A stretch of 64,000 nt of DNA from Glycocaulis profundi (GCA_007050995.1 VJOU01000003.1:1-64000), one strand, 5' to 3'; numbered from the stretch's first letter, positions 43,045 to 51,924 are shown. The notes: generated by a model not told the origin, from the letters alone. A program made the numbers and translations.

Positions 43045-44626
43045 CCGCTTCGGCGCCCGGGGGCGGGGCGGAGGGCCGCGCGGCCAGCAGGCGACGCCGC
43101 GCCCGCGCGGCGGCATAGGCCATCGCGCGCACCGCCCGGCCGCGCCCCAGCGCCCCGTCCACGGCATCCACGGTGCGCCGTCCCTCGGCCAGCGAGGCCA
43201 GCAGCTCGGACTTGAACGCCTGATAGGCCGCGTCCGCCCGGACGAAGGCGGCGTCCAGCCCCTCGGCGGTGTCCGGCGCGTCTTCGGGTGGCAGATCGAG
43301 GCAGGCCCGCGCCGCCGCGATCAGGGCGGCCGCCTCCGCCCCCGGCACGGCGGGGCCGGGCCGGGTTTCAGTCAGGTCTTCGGCGTGCTGGACCGCGCGC
43401 AGCAGCTCGGGCACCGAGCGGCTGACCTGAGGCGGCAGGGGCCGGGCGTTCATCCGGTCGATGAAGCCGCGGATCTCGTGGGTCAGCCCGCCGATCCCCG
43501 CCTGCCGCGCCGCCTCGTCGCGCACCGTCCCGCCCGCCAGCCTGTCCCGGCCCAGCGCGAAGGCGGCCTCCAGCGCGTCGCGCACCTCCAGATACAGGCT
43601 GGAGGCGGCCAGTTCGGGGATTTCCGCGGCCCCCGCGTCGAGATGGCGGGGCCGGGCGATCTGCTCCTCGGCGGTCACGAACAGGCCCGACAGCCAGCGC
43701 GTCAGCCGCCCCGCCAGCGGCCAGATCAGGATCACGCCCAGCACGTTGAACAGGGTGTGGAAGGCGGCCAGGCGGCTGACCGTGTCGTCGGTCGCGCCCG
43801 CCGCGTCGATCAGGAACTCCGCAAGCTCCAGGATCACCGGCAGCAGGATCAGCGCCACCGCGCCGGTCAGCAGGTTGAACGCCACATGGGCCATCGCCAC
43901 CCGCCGCGCCGCGGGCGTGGCGCCCAGCGCGGCGAACAGGGCGGTCGAGGTGGTGCCGATATTCGTGCCGATCACCGCCGCCGCGGCCAGCGTCAGCGGC
44001 GCCGCGCCGCCCGCCGTGGCCGTCAGGATGATCGCCACCGCCGCGCTGGAGGACTGGGTCAGCACGGTCAGCACCGCGCCCAGACCCACGAAGGCCAGAA
44101 GCGTCAGCAGACCCGCCTCCTCCAGCCGCAGCCCGGCCAGCATCGGGGCCACGTCCGCGAACGCGCCCTGCAGGATGCCGATGCCGAGAAAGAACGCGCC
44201 GAAGCCCGCCGCGGCCTGGCCCAGCCCGCCCAGGCGCGCACGATTGCGGGCGAAGACATGGACCAGCATGCCGACGCCCAGCAGCGGCAGGGCCAGCGCG
44301 GTCATGTCCAGCTTCACCCCGATCTGGGCGACCAGCCAGCCGGTCATGGTGGTGCCCACGTTCGAGCCGAAGATCACCCACACCGCCTGACCCAGCGTGA
44401 GCAGGCCGGCGTTCACGAAGCCGATCACCGCCACGGTGGTCGCGGACGAGGACTGCACCACCGCGGTGACCAGCGCGCCCGCGGCCAGACCGCGCGGGGC
44501 GGACTTCGTCCACGAGCCCAGAATCGACTTCAGCGCCGGACCGGCGGCGAGCTTGAGCCCGTCGGTCATCATGGCCATACCCAGAAGGAACAGGCCGATC
44601 CCGCCCAGAAGCGCGGCGAGGTTCAT
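43004..44626 (-). CDS. Na/Pi cotransporter family protein
   Basis: This 540-residue protein has two inverted Na/Pi-II repeats in its membrane part (about 1-310) with the family motifs GAVLTVLTQSSSAAVAI and the earlier VTAVVQSSSATTVAV, both containing the QSSS core. A helical PhoU-like cytoplasmic domain follows (about 340-520). It likely exports or imports phosphate with sodium; direction is uncertain. GGAGACA precedes the ATG. Confidence 0.93.
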   Translation of the reverse strand: MNLAALLGGIGLFLLGMAMMTDGLKLAAGPALKSILGSWTKSAPRGLAAGALVTAVVQSSSATTVAVIGFVNAGLLTLGQAVWVIFGSNVGTTMTGWLVAQIGVKLDMTALALPLLGVGMLVHVFARNRARLGGLGQAAAGFGAFFLGIGILQGAFADVAPMLAGLRLEEAGLLTLLAFVGLGAVLTVLTQSSSAAVAIILTATAGGAAPLTLAAAAVIGTNIGTTSTALFAALGATPAARRVAMAHVAFNLLTGAVALILLPVILELAEFLIDAAGATDDTVSRLAAFHTLFNVLGVILIWPLAGRLTRWLSGLFVTAEEQIARPRHLDAGAAEIPELAASSLYLEVRDALEAAFALGRDRLAGGTVRDEAARQAGIGGLTHEIRGFIDRMNARPLPPQVSRSVPELLRAVQHAEDLTETRPGPAVPGAEAAALIAAARACLDLPPEDAPDTAEGLDAAFVRADAAYQAFKSELLASLAEGRRTVDAVDGALGRGRAVRAMAYAAARARRRLLAARPSAPPPGAEAVIPPEPDGVSAGS

Positions 44627-44715
44627 CGTCGTGTCTCCATGGCGGGGTCTCCGCTCGGCGCTTGCAAGGCGCGTCCGTCGGCTATAGCCCGGGCCGGTCC
44701 ATCGCGGGAGGCCCC

Positions 44716-45534
44716 ATGTCCGACGATCCGATCTTTCTGACCCGCCAGGGCGCCGTCGCCGAGCTGGTCCTGAACCGTCCCGAGCGGCGCAATGCCCTCT
44801 CCGAGGCCATGTGGCGGGCCCTCCCCATCCTGCTGGCCGAGGCGCAGGCGGACGATGCCGCGCGCGTGCTGGTCGTGCGCGGGGCGGGCGGCAGCTTCAG
44901 CGCGGGGGCGGACATCTCCGAGTTCGAGGCGGTCTACGCCACGCCTGAGCGGGCCGAGGCCTATTCGGACGCCATCTCCGCCGCGCTGGACTCGCTGGCG
45001 GCGTTCCCCAGGCCCGTCGTCGCGATGATCGAGGGCGCCTGCGTGGGGGGCGGGTGCGCTCTGGCGCTGGCCTGCGACCTGCGCTTCGCCGCCCGCGGCG
45101 CGCGCTTCGGCGTCACGCCCGCGAAGCTGGGGCTGGCCTACCCCTATAACGACGTCCGGCGCCTGCTTCAGGCCGTGGGACCGGGCATGGCGCGCGACCT
45201 GCTGTTCACCGGGCGTCTGATCGAGGCGGACGAAGCCTTGGCCTGCGGGCTGATCGACAGGCTGGTGGAGCCCGAGGCGCTGGAGGGCGAGGTGAAGGCC
45301 TTCACCGATCAGGCCGTGCGCGCCAGCGCGGCCTCGGCGCGCACGGCCAAGGCGATGATCGCGATGGCGCTGAACGGCGAGCCGGAGAGCGAGACCACCC
45401 GCCGGATGTTCCTCGACGCCTTCTCCAGCGCCGACTTTCAGGAAGGCTGGCGGGCGTTCACCGAAGGGCGCGCGCCGGACTTCTCCGGTCAGTCCGCCTC
45501 GCCCAGCGCCCAGGAAATCCCGCCGCGCAGGTGA
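44716..45534 (+). CDS. Enoyl-CoA hydratase/isomerase family protein
   Basis: This 272-residue crotonase-fold enzyme has the oxyanion-hole segments SFSAGADISEFE (about 61-72) and EGACVGGGCALALACDLRFA (about 109-128). It probably hydrates enoyl-CoA, consistent with the crotonyl-CoA made by the nearby gcdH, but it is on a separate transcription unit and the family includes isomerases. GCGGGAGG precedes the ATG at 44716. Its last 46 bases overlap the convergent ThuA-like gene. Confidence 0.9.
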   Translation: MSDDPIFLTRQGAVAELVLNRPERRNALSEAMWRALPILLAEAQADDAARVLVVRGAGGSFSAGADISEFEAVYATPERAEAYSDAISAALDSLAAFPRPVVAMIEGACVGGGCALALACDLRFAARGARFGVTPAKLGLAYPYNDVRRLLQAVGPGMARDLLFTGRLIEADEALACGLIDRLVEPEALEGEVKAFTDQAVRASAASARTAKAMIAMALNGEPESETTRRMFLDAFSSADFQEGWRAFTEGRAPDFSGQSASPSAQEIPPRR

Positions 45535-46238
45535 TCGAGGAAGAGCGGCTCTTCAAAGCTCTCCGCGGTGTGGCCCATGGCGGTGTAGAAGACCCGCCCG
45601 CCTTCGAACTCGTGCGACCACGCCATGGGCACGTCCCCGCCCTCCTCGCCGATGGAGCCTGCGTCCAGCGTGATCAGCAGGCGCACCGCGTCCGCGTCGA
45701 AGTCCGAAAACCAGTACCACTCGTCGGTGCGGGTGAACTCTGTCGGCAGGTCGCGGGTGGCGGGATGGTCCGCGTCCACCACCGTCAGCGCGCCTTCAGG
45801 CGTGCCCGGCGGATGCATCTCGAAGGCCGCGCCGATCATCTGGCGATACCACGGCCAATGGTAATGGGAATCCGCCGCCGCATGGACCCCGACGACCGCG
45901 CCTCCGCCGCGCAGATGGGCCTGCAGCGCGTCCCGCGCCGCCTCGTCCATCCACTCGCTGTCCGCGTCCGCGCCGTTGGTGGTCGAACTGAGCAGGATCA
46001 GGGCGTCATAGCCCTCCAGACCCGCGCTGAGCACGGCCGGATCCTCGCTGGCCTCGATCTCCCATCCCTCGCGCTCGCCCATGGCCTGAAGGGCGGCGAC
46101 GGCGGGCTCGATGGAATCATGTCGCCATCCTGTGGTCTTGGAGAAGACCAGAACCTGCGGGACCTCGCCCGCCATCGCCGGCGCGGCGGAAAAGGCGGAC
46201 GCCGCCAGAGCGGCGCAGGCGATCAGGGCGGTTCGCAT
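45489..46238 (-). CDS. Secreted ThuA-like protein
   Basis: The 249-residue protein has a signal peptide (about 1-23) and one ThuA-like glutamine-amidotransferase-fold domain: VLVFSKTTGWRHDSIEPAV, a nucleophile-elbow-like GGGAVVGVHAAADSHYHWPW, and the end motif GGRVFYTAMGHTAESF. Family members are linked to carbohydrate use; the exact reaction is unknown. AGGAGA precedes the ATG. Confidence 0.9.
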   Translation of the reverse strand: MRTALIACAALAASAFSAAPAMAGEVPQVLVFSKTTGWRHDSIEPAVAALQAMGEREGWEIEASEDPAVLSAGLEGYDALILLSSTTNGADADSEWMDEAARDALQAHLRGGGAVVGVHAAADSHYHWPWYRQMIGAAFEMHPPGTPEGALTVVDADHPATRDLPTEFTRTDEWYWFSDFDADAVRLLITLDAGSIGEEGGDVPMAWSHEFEGGRVFYTAMGHTAESFEEPLFLDHLRGGISWALGEAD

Positions 46239-46359
46239 CAGACGTCTCCTTTGCCGCCAGCAAAGCAGCCGCGGACGCCCGGTTCAACGCCTTCCCCCTC
46301 GCTTCGAGAAAAATACGGACAAAGGCACGCGTTAACACCGCTCTAATCCAAGTTGAGGC

Positions 46360-46382
46360 ATGATCCCGCAGCTGGGGATCAT
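46360..46382 (+). promoter_or_regulatory. Perfect dyad in leader of 46396 gene
   Basis: ATGATCCC-N7-GGGATCAT forms an 8-bp perfect inverted repeat that ends 2 bases before the GGAG ribosome site of the gene at 46396. It could be an mRNA hairpin or an operator. A TTAA-N7-CTAA (46332-46346), one base off the CtrA consensus, lies just upstream. Confidence 0.4.
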
Positions 46383-46395
46383 ATGGAGCCTTCCC

Positions 46396-46992
46396 ATGGC
46401 CAAGGCCGTGTTTCACAAGCACCAGCAGGTTTTCGTCAAACCTGTGGGCACCTGGGCGGTGATCGAGAAGGTCAAACCCCAGTGGGTCAAGGATATGGCT
46501 GAGCCCATCAAGGTCTATTACGACTGCGGGCTGGGCCGGGATTTTTCCGAGAATGAGCTGGCCGCCGAGCAGACCGACAACGCGGACGCCGGCCAGTGGC
46601 GGCTCCTGCGGGCGCGCAACAAGTGGCAGTCGCCCGAGGAATGCAGCCATCACCCCTTCCCCGGCTCCTTCCCCATCGTGGTGACCGAGGAGACCAACTG
46701 GGGCGGATGGCGCGTGCCGGGGGCCGAATACGACCGCAATCCCCAGCGCATCGAGGCTCAGGCGCGCATCATCGCCAACGCGCCGCGCCTGCTGGGCATC
46801 GCCGAGGCGCTGTCACGGCTGGTCGCGGAAAGCCCTGATTCCGGCTCGGAACTGGTCACGCTGGCGCGCCGCGCGTCCGACACCGTGCGGGTGATCCGGG
46901 CCCGTCCGCCCGAAGGCGCGGCGGAACCGGACGCCACCGCGGACGCCCCGCCCTTCGGCTCGGGCGGCTTCGGCAGGCGCGCGACCGCCTGA
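46396..46992 (+). CDS. Conserved hypothetical protein
   Basis: The 198-residue soluble protein has basic and aromatic N-terminal strands (KHQQVFVKPVGTWAVIEKV), a central Trp-rich stretch (RARNKWQSPEECSHHPFPG, TEETNWGGWRVPG) and a helical region (QARIIANAPRLLGIAEALSR), then a disordered tail. No domain is recognised; I recall close homologues in Caulobacterales-type genomes. The ATG at 46396 has GGAGC upstream. It lies 55 bases before the PleC-like kinase in the same direction and might be co-transcribed. Confidence 0.75.
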   Translation: MAKAVFHKHQQVFVKPVGTWAVIEKVKPQWVKDMAEPIKVYYDCGLGRDFSENELAAEQTDNADAGQWRLLRARNKWQSPEECSHHPFPGSFPIVVTEETNWGGWRVPGAEYDRNPQRIEAQARIIANAPRLLGIAEALSRLVAESPDSGSELVTLARRASDTVRVIRARPPEGAAEPDATADAPPFGSGGFGRRATA

Positions 46993-47047
46993 TCCTCGCG
47001 CCCGCCCCGCTGGACGCGGGGCCGCGGCGCGACCTACTCTGGCGGGC

Positions 47048-49612
47048 ATGAGTCGCGCGCGCGCCCGCACGTCCCGCAAGGCGGAGACCTCCCCTGGGGA
47101 GCAGGAGGACCCGGTCAAGGGCCGGGAAGCGCTCTCGCGCGCCGTCCTCGCCGCGCTTTTATGCTTCACCCTCGTCTTCGGCGCGGTGATCCTGGTCAAG
47201 CTTCAGATGGAATGGTCCGCCGCCCAGCGCGAGGCGGAAGGCGCGCAGGCGCGCAGCGCGGCGTTTCTGGCCGAGCGGGTCTCGGGCCGGATCGCGGAAG
47301 CGCGCGGGGCGCTGTCCTATGCCAGCGCCGATCTTGAAAGCCCCGACGGCCGAGGCGGCCGCTTCGCCTGGGAGCGGATCGAAGGCCTGACCCTGTCGCC
47401 CTACATCTCCGGCGCGGCCCTGCTGATGCCCGGCGAGCCGCCGGTGATCGCCGGGGACGTGCCCGCCGACCTCACCGCCGCGGCAGACGCCGCCCTGTCC
47501 GCGCCGGGAGGCATCGCCGCCCTGAGCGAAGGCACGCCCCTGCTCGCCATCGCCGAACCCGTGCGGACGCCCGATGGCGGCGTGGGCGCGCTGGTCGGGC
47601 TGGTCGATCCGGGACTGCTGCTGCCGGACGGCGGCGCCCGGCAGGTGGCGGTCCTGACCGATCTGGATGGCAACGCGCTGGCCGTGCAGCCCGCCGCGGC
47701 CATCCACGGGCCCACGCCCGCCGCCGAGCGCTTCGGGCTGGATTCAGCACGGGTGCAGGCCATCGCGAATTCGGGCGGCGGGGCGGTGGCGGGCGCCCGG
47801 CTGGGCGAGGCCGAGCGCACGCTGGGCGTGGCGCCGCTCACGGGCGCGCCGCTGCAGGCCTGGACGCTGGGCCGCGCGGCCATCGATCAGGGCGCGTGGA
47901 TGCGCACCCTGCTGTTTCACGGCCTTCTGTTCCTGGCGCCCCTGTTCACCGCCATCGCGCTTTACGTCCTGCTGCTGATGCAGGTGGGCAAGCTGAGCTC
48001 GACCGAGGCCCAGCTTTCCGACTCCGAGAAGCGCTTCCGCATGGCCATCGAGGGCGCGCGCTGCGGGGTCTGGGACTGGGATCTGGAGACCGACGAGGTC
48101 TTCATGACCGACAGCTTCGCGCACATGCTGGGCCGTCCCGAGGCCGCGCGCCTGACCGGGCACGACTTCCTGAACCTGCTCGAAGGCGAGGACCGCTCGC
48201 GCATCCGCGCCGCCCTGCGCGGCGCGTCACGGGCCGAGGAGGTAGACGTGGAGGTCCGCGCCCAGTCCCTGCCGGTCTGGCTGCAGATGCGCGGCCGCCC
48301 CCTGCCCGATCCGGGCCGTCCCGGCGGCCAGCGGATCATGGGCGTGGCCATCGACATCACCGAGCGCAAGGGCGCTCAGGCGCGGGTAGCAGCCGCCGAG
48401 AGTCGCCTGCGCGCGGCGCTGGAATCCATGACCGGCAGCTTCGCCCTGTGGGATTCCCGCGGACGCCTGATCATGTGGAACCGCAAGTTCCGCGAGTTCT
48501 TCGGCCTCGATGACGGCCAGCTCAAGGCCGGGACCAATTACGAGGCGGTCGAGGCGATGGCCGCCGCCGCGGTCAAGGAGGTCCACACGCCCGAGAGCAA
48601 GCAGGACTCCTACGAGATCGAGCTCTCCGACGGGCAGTGGCTGCACTATTCGGAACGCACCACCGCGGACGGCGGTCTGGTCAGCGTGGGCGCGGACATC
48701 ACCGCTCTGAAGCTTCAGGAAGCCGCCCTGATCGACAATGAGCGCCACCTGCGGCAGACGGTCGAGGATCTGCGCCTGTCCGAGGAGCGCATCCGCGAGC
48801 TGGCCCAGAATTACGAGCAGGAGAAGATCCGCGCCGAGGAGGCCAACCGCTCGAAATCGGAATTCCTCGCCAACATGAGCCACGAGCTCAGGACGCCGCT
48901 CAACGCCATCATCGGCTTCTCTGAAATGATGACCAAGGAGATCTTCGGCCCCGTCGGCCATGACCGATATTCCGAATACGCCGGAGACATCCACAATTCG
49001 GGCGAGCACCTGCTGTCGCTGATCAACGACATTCTCGACATGTCCAAGATCGAGGCGGGCAAGATGAGCCTGCAGCCCGAGCCGCTGCTGCCCGGCGAGC
49101 TGGTGCGCCAGTGCATCCGCCTGATCAGCGCGCGGGCCGACGAGAAACGCATCGCGGTGCGCATGGAGGGCGAGGACCTGCCCGAGATCGAGGCCGATCC
49201 GCGCGCGCTCAAGCAGGTCGTGCTGAACCTGATGTCCAATGCGGTGAAGTTCACGCCCGAGGGCGGCAAGGTGGTGGTGCGCGGCTTCGAGGCCAAGGAC
49301 GGCATCGTGCTGCAGGTCGCCGACACCGGCATCGGCATCGCCGCGGACGACCTGCCCCGGCTGGGCCGCCCCTTCGAGCAGATCGAAAGCCAGCACGCCA
49401 AGAGCTATCAGGGCTCGGGGCTGGGTCTCGCGCTGTCCAAATCGCTGATCGAACTGCACGGCGGAACGCTCAGGATCGACTCCGCGCTGGGCAAGGGCAC
49501 GACCGTGTCCTTCACCCTGCCCGCCCGCGCCGAAGCGATCCTGGAAGAGCCCGGCCAGCATGGCCCCGACGACGACGGCTCAGGCGGCGGCGCGTATTTC
49601 AACGCGGCCTGA
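47048..49612 (+). CDS. pleC: PleC-like PAS sensor histidine kinase
   Basis: This 854-residue kinase has two membrane helices (about 28-52 and 283-305) flanking a periplasmic region of about 230 residues, then PAS domains (about 320-440 and 450-560), a HisKA box with H612 in LANMSHELRTPLNAIIGFSE, and an ATPase domain with NLMSNAVKFTPEGG, DTGIGIA and GSGLGLALSKSL. The DIHNSGEHLLSLINDILDMS segment is typical of the PleC/DivJ group. Its length and neighbourhood (glnE, degP, ccm nearby) match PleC as I recall it from Sinorhizobium and Caulobacter, a kinase/phosphatase acting on DivK and PleD. The orthology is not proven. Confidence 0.82.
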   Translation: MSRARARTSRKAETSPGEQEDPVKGREALSRAVLAALLCFTLVFGAVILVKLQMEWSAAQREAEGAQARSAAFLAERVSGRIAEARGALSYASADLESPDGRGGRFAWERIEGLTLSPYISGAALLMPGEPPVIAGDVPADLTAAADAALSAPGGIAALSEGTPLLAIAEPVRTPDGGVGALVGLVDPGLLLPDGGARQVAVLTDLDGNALAVQPAAAIHGPTPAAERFGLDSARVQAIANSGGGAVAGARLGEAERTLGVAPLTGAPLQAWTLGRAAIDQGAWMRTLLFHGLLFLAPLFTAIALYVLLLMQVGKLSSTEAQLSDSEKRFRMAIEGARCGVWDWDLETDEVFMTDSFAHMLGRPEAARLTGHDFLNLLEGEDRSRIRAALRGASRAEEVDVEVRAQSLPVWLQMRGRPLPDPGRPGGQRIMGVAIDITERKGAQARVAAAESRLRAALESMTGSFALWDSRGRLIMWNRKFREFFGLDDGQLKAGTNYEAVEAMAAAAVKEVHTPESKQDSYEIELSDGQWLHYSERTTADGGLVSVGADITALKLQEAALIDNERHLRQTVEDLRLSEERIRELAQNYEQEKIRAEEANRSKSEFLANMSHELRTPLNAIIGFSEMMTKEIFGPVGHDRYSEYAGDIHNSGEHLLSLINDILDMSKIEAGKMSLQPEPLLPGELVRQCIRLISARADEKRIAVRMEGEDLPEIEADPRALKQVVLNLMSNAVKFTPEGGKVVVRGFEAKDGIVLQVADTGIGIAADDLPRLGRPFEQIESQHAKSYQGSGLGLALSKSLIELHGGTLRIDSALGKGTTVSFTLPARAEAILEEPGQHGPDDDGSGGGAYFNAA

Positions 49613-49614
49613 GA

Positions 49615-50124
49615 TCAGTTGTCCGCGTCGCGCCGCGTCCGGCGCTCGCGGCGCTCCCGCCAGCGCGGCTGCCTGAGATAGGTCTCCTCCAGCACTTCGG
49701 CCCGCGCCTCGGGATCGAGACCGGCGAGAATGGCCAGAAGCACGCCCTCGCCTTCCGCCTCGATGTCGCCGCGCGCCGCTCGGACGCGCTCCAGCGCCAT
49801 GGCGGCGGCCTGGGGATCGAAGGGTTCGGCGCTCATGGTTTCGGCGACGCTGCGGCGCGCCTCGCGCGCCTCGCCGAACAGTTCGCGCATGCGCGGCATG
49901 TTCGCTCGCATCGCCTCGCCCGCCGCTTCGCGTTCGGCTTCAGGTAGGGCCGCGATGAAGGCGCGCGGATGCACGTCCCCGCCATGCATCATCACCCGCT
50001 CGCGCGCAGCCGGCGCGTCAGGTTCGGTGAGCGCCCGCTGGGCGAGCGCGCCCGCCAGCACGCCATTCGCCAGCAGAGAGGCCGCCAGCGCGCCGACAAG
50101 GACATGGGTGGAGCGTATCGCCAT
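49615..50124 (-). CDS. Spy/CpxP-like periplasmic sensor protein
   Basis: The 169-residue protein has one N-terminal membrane anchor or signal segment (about 6-28) and a helical, Arg/Glu-rich body with RAFIAALPEAEREAAGEAMR and FGEAREARRSVAETMSAEPFDP, as in the heavy-metal-sensor/Spy family of periplasmic chaperones. It ends in an Arg-rich tail. The ATG shares one base with the anti-sigma stop (TGATG). It is last of the four-gene sigma cassette and converges with the PleC-like gene 2 bases away. Confidence 0.72.
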   Translation of the reverse strand: MAIRSTHVLVGALAASLLANGVLAGALAQRALTEPDAPAARERVMMHGGDVHPRAFIAALPEAEREAAGEAMRANMPRMRELFGEAREARRSVAETMSAEPFDPQAAAMALERVRAARGDIEAEGEGVLLAILAGLDPEARAEVLEETYLRQPRWRERRERRTRRDADN

Positions 50125-50534
50125 CACAGGGCCTCCTCGCCGAACCAGGCGGCCTCGGCCTCCTCCAGGCCCGCGAAGGCCAGGGTGTAGTATTCATCCG
50201 CCGTCTCGCCGCCCTGAAGGGCCGCGCCGGTCCAGCCCGCGCCCAGCCCGACGGCGAGGGCCAGGGCGGCCGCCATGCCCGCCCAGCGCGGCACGGCGGG
50301 AGCGAAGGCGGGGCGCGCCATCAGGCGGACGGTGAAGGCGGAGGCGTCGGGCGCGGGGCTGCGGGCGGGCTCCAGCGCGGCATCCAGCGCGCGGGCCTCG
50401 GCCAGCAGGGTCTCGGCCTGTTCGGGGTGGGCGGCGATGAAGCGCAGGGCCTCGGCGCGATCGGCCTCGGGCCAGCGGCGCGGTTCGGCTCCGTGAGCCG
50501 CGATCAGATCGGAAAAGCGGGTGGCGTCCATCAT
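50124..50534 (-). CDS. Putative membrane anti-sigma factor
   Basis: This 136-residue protein has a cytoplasmic helical half (RFSDLIAAHGAEPRRWPEADR) and one membrane segment (about residues 86-108, WAGMAAALALAVGLGAGWTGA), the layout of single-pass anti-sigma factors. The start is an ATG overlapping the sigma stop as ATGA; a second ATG follows at once. Its identification rests on topology and on coupling to the ECF sigma gene. There is no zinc-type HxxxCxxC motif. Confidence 0.75.
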   Translation of the reverse strand: MMDATRFSDLIAAHGAEPRRWPEADRAEALRFIAAHPEQAETLLAEARALDAALEPARSPAPDASAFTVRLMARPAFAPAVPRWAGMAAALALAVGLGAGWTGAALQGGETADEYYTLAFAGLEEAEAAWFGEEAL

Positions 50535-51217
50535 CGCTCGTCTCCATGGCCTTTCGCGAACCCGTCCATCAGGTCCGGTGCGGTCTCGGCCAGGACCGCC
50601 TTCAGCTTGCGCCGGCCTCTCGCCAGCAGGGATTCCAGGGCCTCCACGCTGACCTCCATCAGCTCGGCGGCTTCGATATTGCCCATCTCCTGGAAGTGGC
50701 ACAGCTCCAGCGCCAGCCTCTGGCGCTCGGGCAGCGCGGCGACGGCGACGCGCACGTCGCGCGCGCTCTCGCCCGCCACCGTCAGCCCTTCGGCGTCAGG
50801 ATCGGGCGCGGCGCGTTCGGGGGCCTCGTCGAAGGTCGCCTCGCGCCGCTTGCGCAGCCGGTCATAGCACAGGTTGATCGCGATCCGGGTCGCCCAGGTC
50901 TCGAGCCGCGCCCGGCCCGGCTCCCATCGTCCCGCGTTGTTCCAGACCTTCAGATAGGTCTCCTGCGCCACGTCCTCGGCTTCGGTCTCGTCATTCATCA
51001 GCCGCCGCGCGACGGCGGAGATGCGCGGCAGAGTGTCGGCCACGAAGGCCTTCAGAGCAGCCTCGTCCCCGCGCGCGATGGCGCGGGCGATGGCCGCATC
51101 GCCGCGGGAGGCCGCTTCAGGCCCGTCCCGGTCGGGGCGTCCGCCCCTGATGACGCGAAAGACGGGCCTGATGCGGCTCTCCCTGGCGGCGGCGAGCGGC
51201 TGGCTAGCCGCGGTCAC
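50531..51217 (-). CDS. ECF-type RNA polymerase sigma factor
   Basis: The sigma factor has region 2 (MNDETEAEDVAQETYLKVWN with the DVAQETYLK core, about residues 75-95) and region 4 (ALPERQRLALELCHFQEMGN, then EAAELMEVSVEALESLLARG, the helix-turn-helix). It lacks a clear ATG; I chose GTG at 51217, which gives 228 residues and overlaps the EF-hand gene stop by 14 bases. The true start may be further downstream. It is coupled to the anti-sigma gene and probably controls its own operon. Confidence 0.82.
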   Translation of the reverse strand: MTAASQPLAAARESRIRPVFRVIRGGRPDRDGPEAASRGDAAIARAIARGDEAALKAFVADTLPRISAVARRLMNDETEAEDVAQETYLKVWNNAGRWEPGRARLETWATRIAINLCYDRLRKRREATFDEAPERAAPDPDAEGLTVAGESARDVRVAVAALPERQRLALELCHFQEMGNIEAAELMEVSVEALESLLARGRRKLKAVLAETAPDLMDGFAKGHGDER

Positions 51218-51890
51218 GATTGCGGCGCTCGCCGCGGCGCCCGCGGGCGTCTTCAGCCTTGGCGCGCAGCTCTTCGAGCGTGACCTGATCCTCGCCTTCG
51301 CCGGCGATCCGGTCAAACATCGCATCCCCATGGGCCAGGAAAGCCTCTCGGGTGATGTTGCCGTCCGCGTCCGCGCCCATGCGCTCCAGATGCGCCTGGC
51401 GGCGCTCGCCCATGCGTTCGCGGCGCTCGGCGCGCTGCTCTTCGGTCACTTCGCCGCGGCGATCGGCCCAGCGCTGGCGGCGCTCGGAACGCTCGGACGC
51501 GTCCTCGCCCCGCTCGGCCCGACGGGCCTGCCATTCGGCGCGGCGCTCCTCGGACCGCTCGGCCCACTGCTCGCGCAGGGCTTCACGGTCGGCGTCGGTC
51601 AGCACGCCGTCATTGTCGGCGTCCATGCGCTCGAAGCGCTCGGCATGGCTTTCCAGGAAGGCGTCACGGGTGATCACGCCGTCATCGTCGGCCAGACGCT
51701 CGAACATCCGGCCTCCGGCGCGGTGATGGCCGCGGCGCGGCCCCCAGCGGCGGTCGGACCGAGCTTCCTCGGCGACGCCGGTCTCGGCGGCGGCCGCGGC
51801 TTCGTCCTGGGCGTAGGCGGCCGCGGACGCGGCGGTCAGGCCCGACAGGCCCAGCACGACGGCGGCAGACAGCTTGAGTGCGGTTTTCAT
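51204..51890 (-). CDS. Secreted EF-hand calcium-binding protein
   Basis: The 228-residue product has a signal peptide (about 1-27) and four EF-hand loops: LADDDGVITRDAF, DADNDGVLTDADREAL (canonical DxDxDG), GADADGNITREAF and a weaker GEGEDQVTLEEL. Between them is a strongly charged Arg/Glu coiled region (ERRAEWQARRAERGEDASER). It heads the sigma cassette. GGAG lies 8 bases before the ATG. It may be a periplasmic Ca sensor or buffer whose stress is read by the sigma system; that link is inferred. Confidence 0.85.
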   Translation of the reverse strand: MKTALKLSAAVVLGLSGLTAASAAAYAQDEAAAAAETGVAEEARSDRRWGPRRGHHRAGGRMFERLADDDGVITRDAFLESHAERFERMDADNDGVLTDADREALREQWAERSEERRAEWQARRAERGEDASERSERRQRWADRRGEVTEEQRAERRERMGERRQAHLERMGADADGNITREAFLAHGDAMFDRIAGEGEDQVTLEELRAKAEDARGRRGERRNRDRG

Positions 51891-51907
51891 CGCATGCTCC
51901 ATATCTT

Positions 51908-51924
51908 TGACGGAAAATCCGTCA
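51908..51924 (-). promoter_or_regulatory. 17-bp palindrome upstream of EF-hand gene
   Basis: TGACGGA-AAA-TCCGTCA is a perfect inverted repeat 18-34 bases upstream of the EF-hand start and 32 bases past the glnE stop. It may be an operator or leader hairpin; it is not a classical terminator. Confidence 0.45.
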
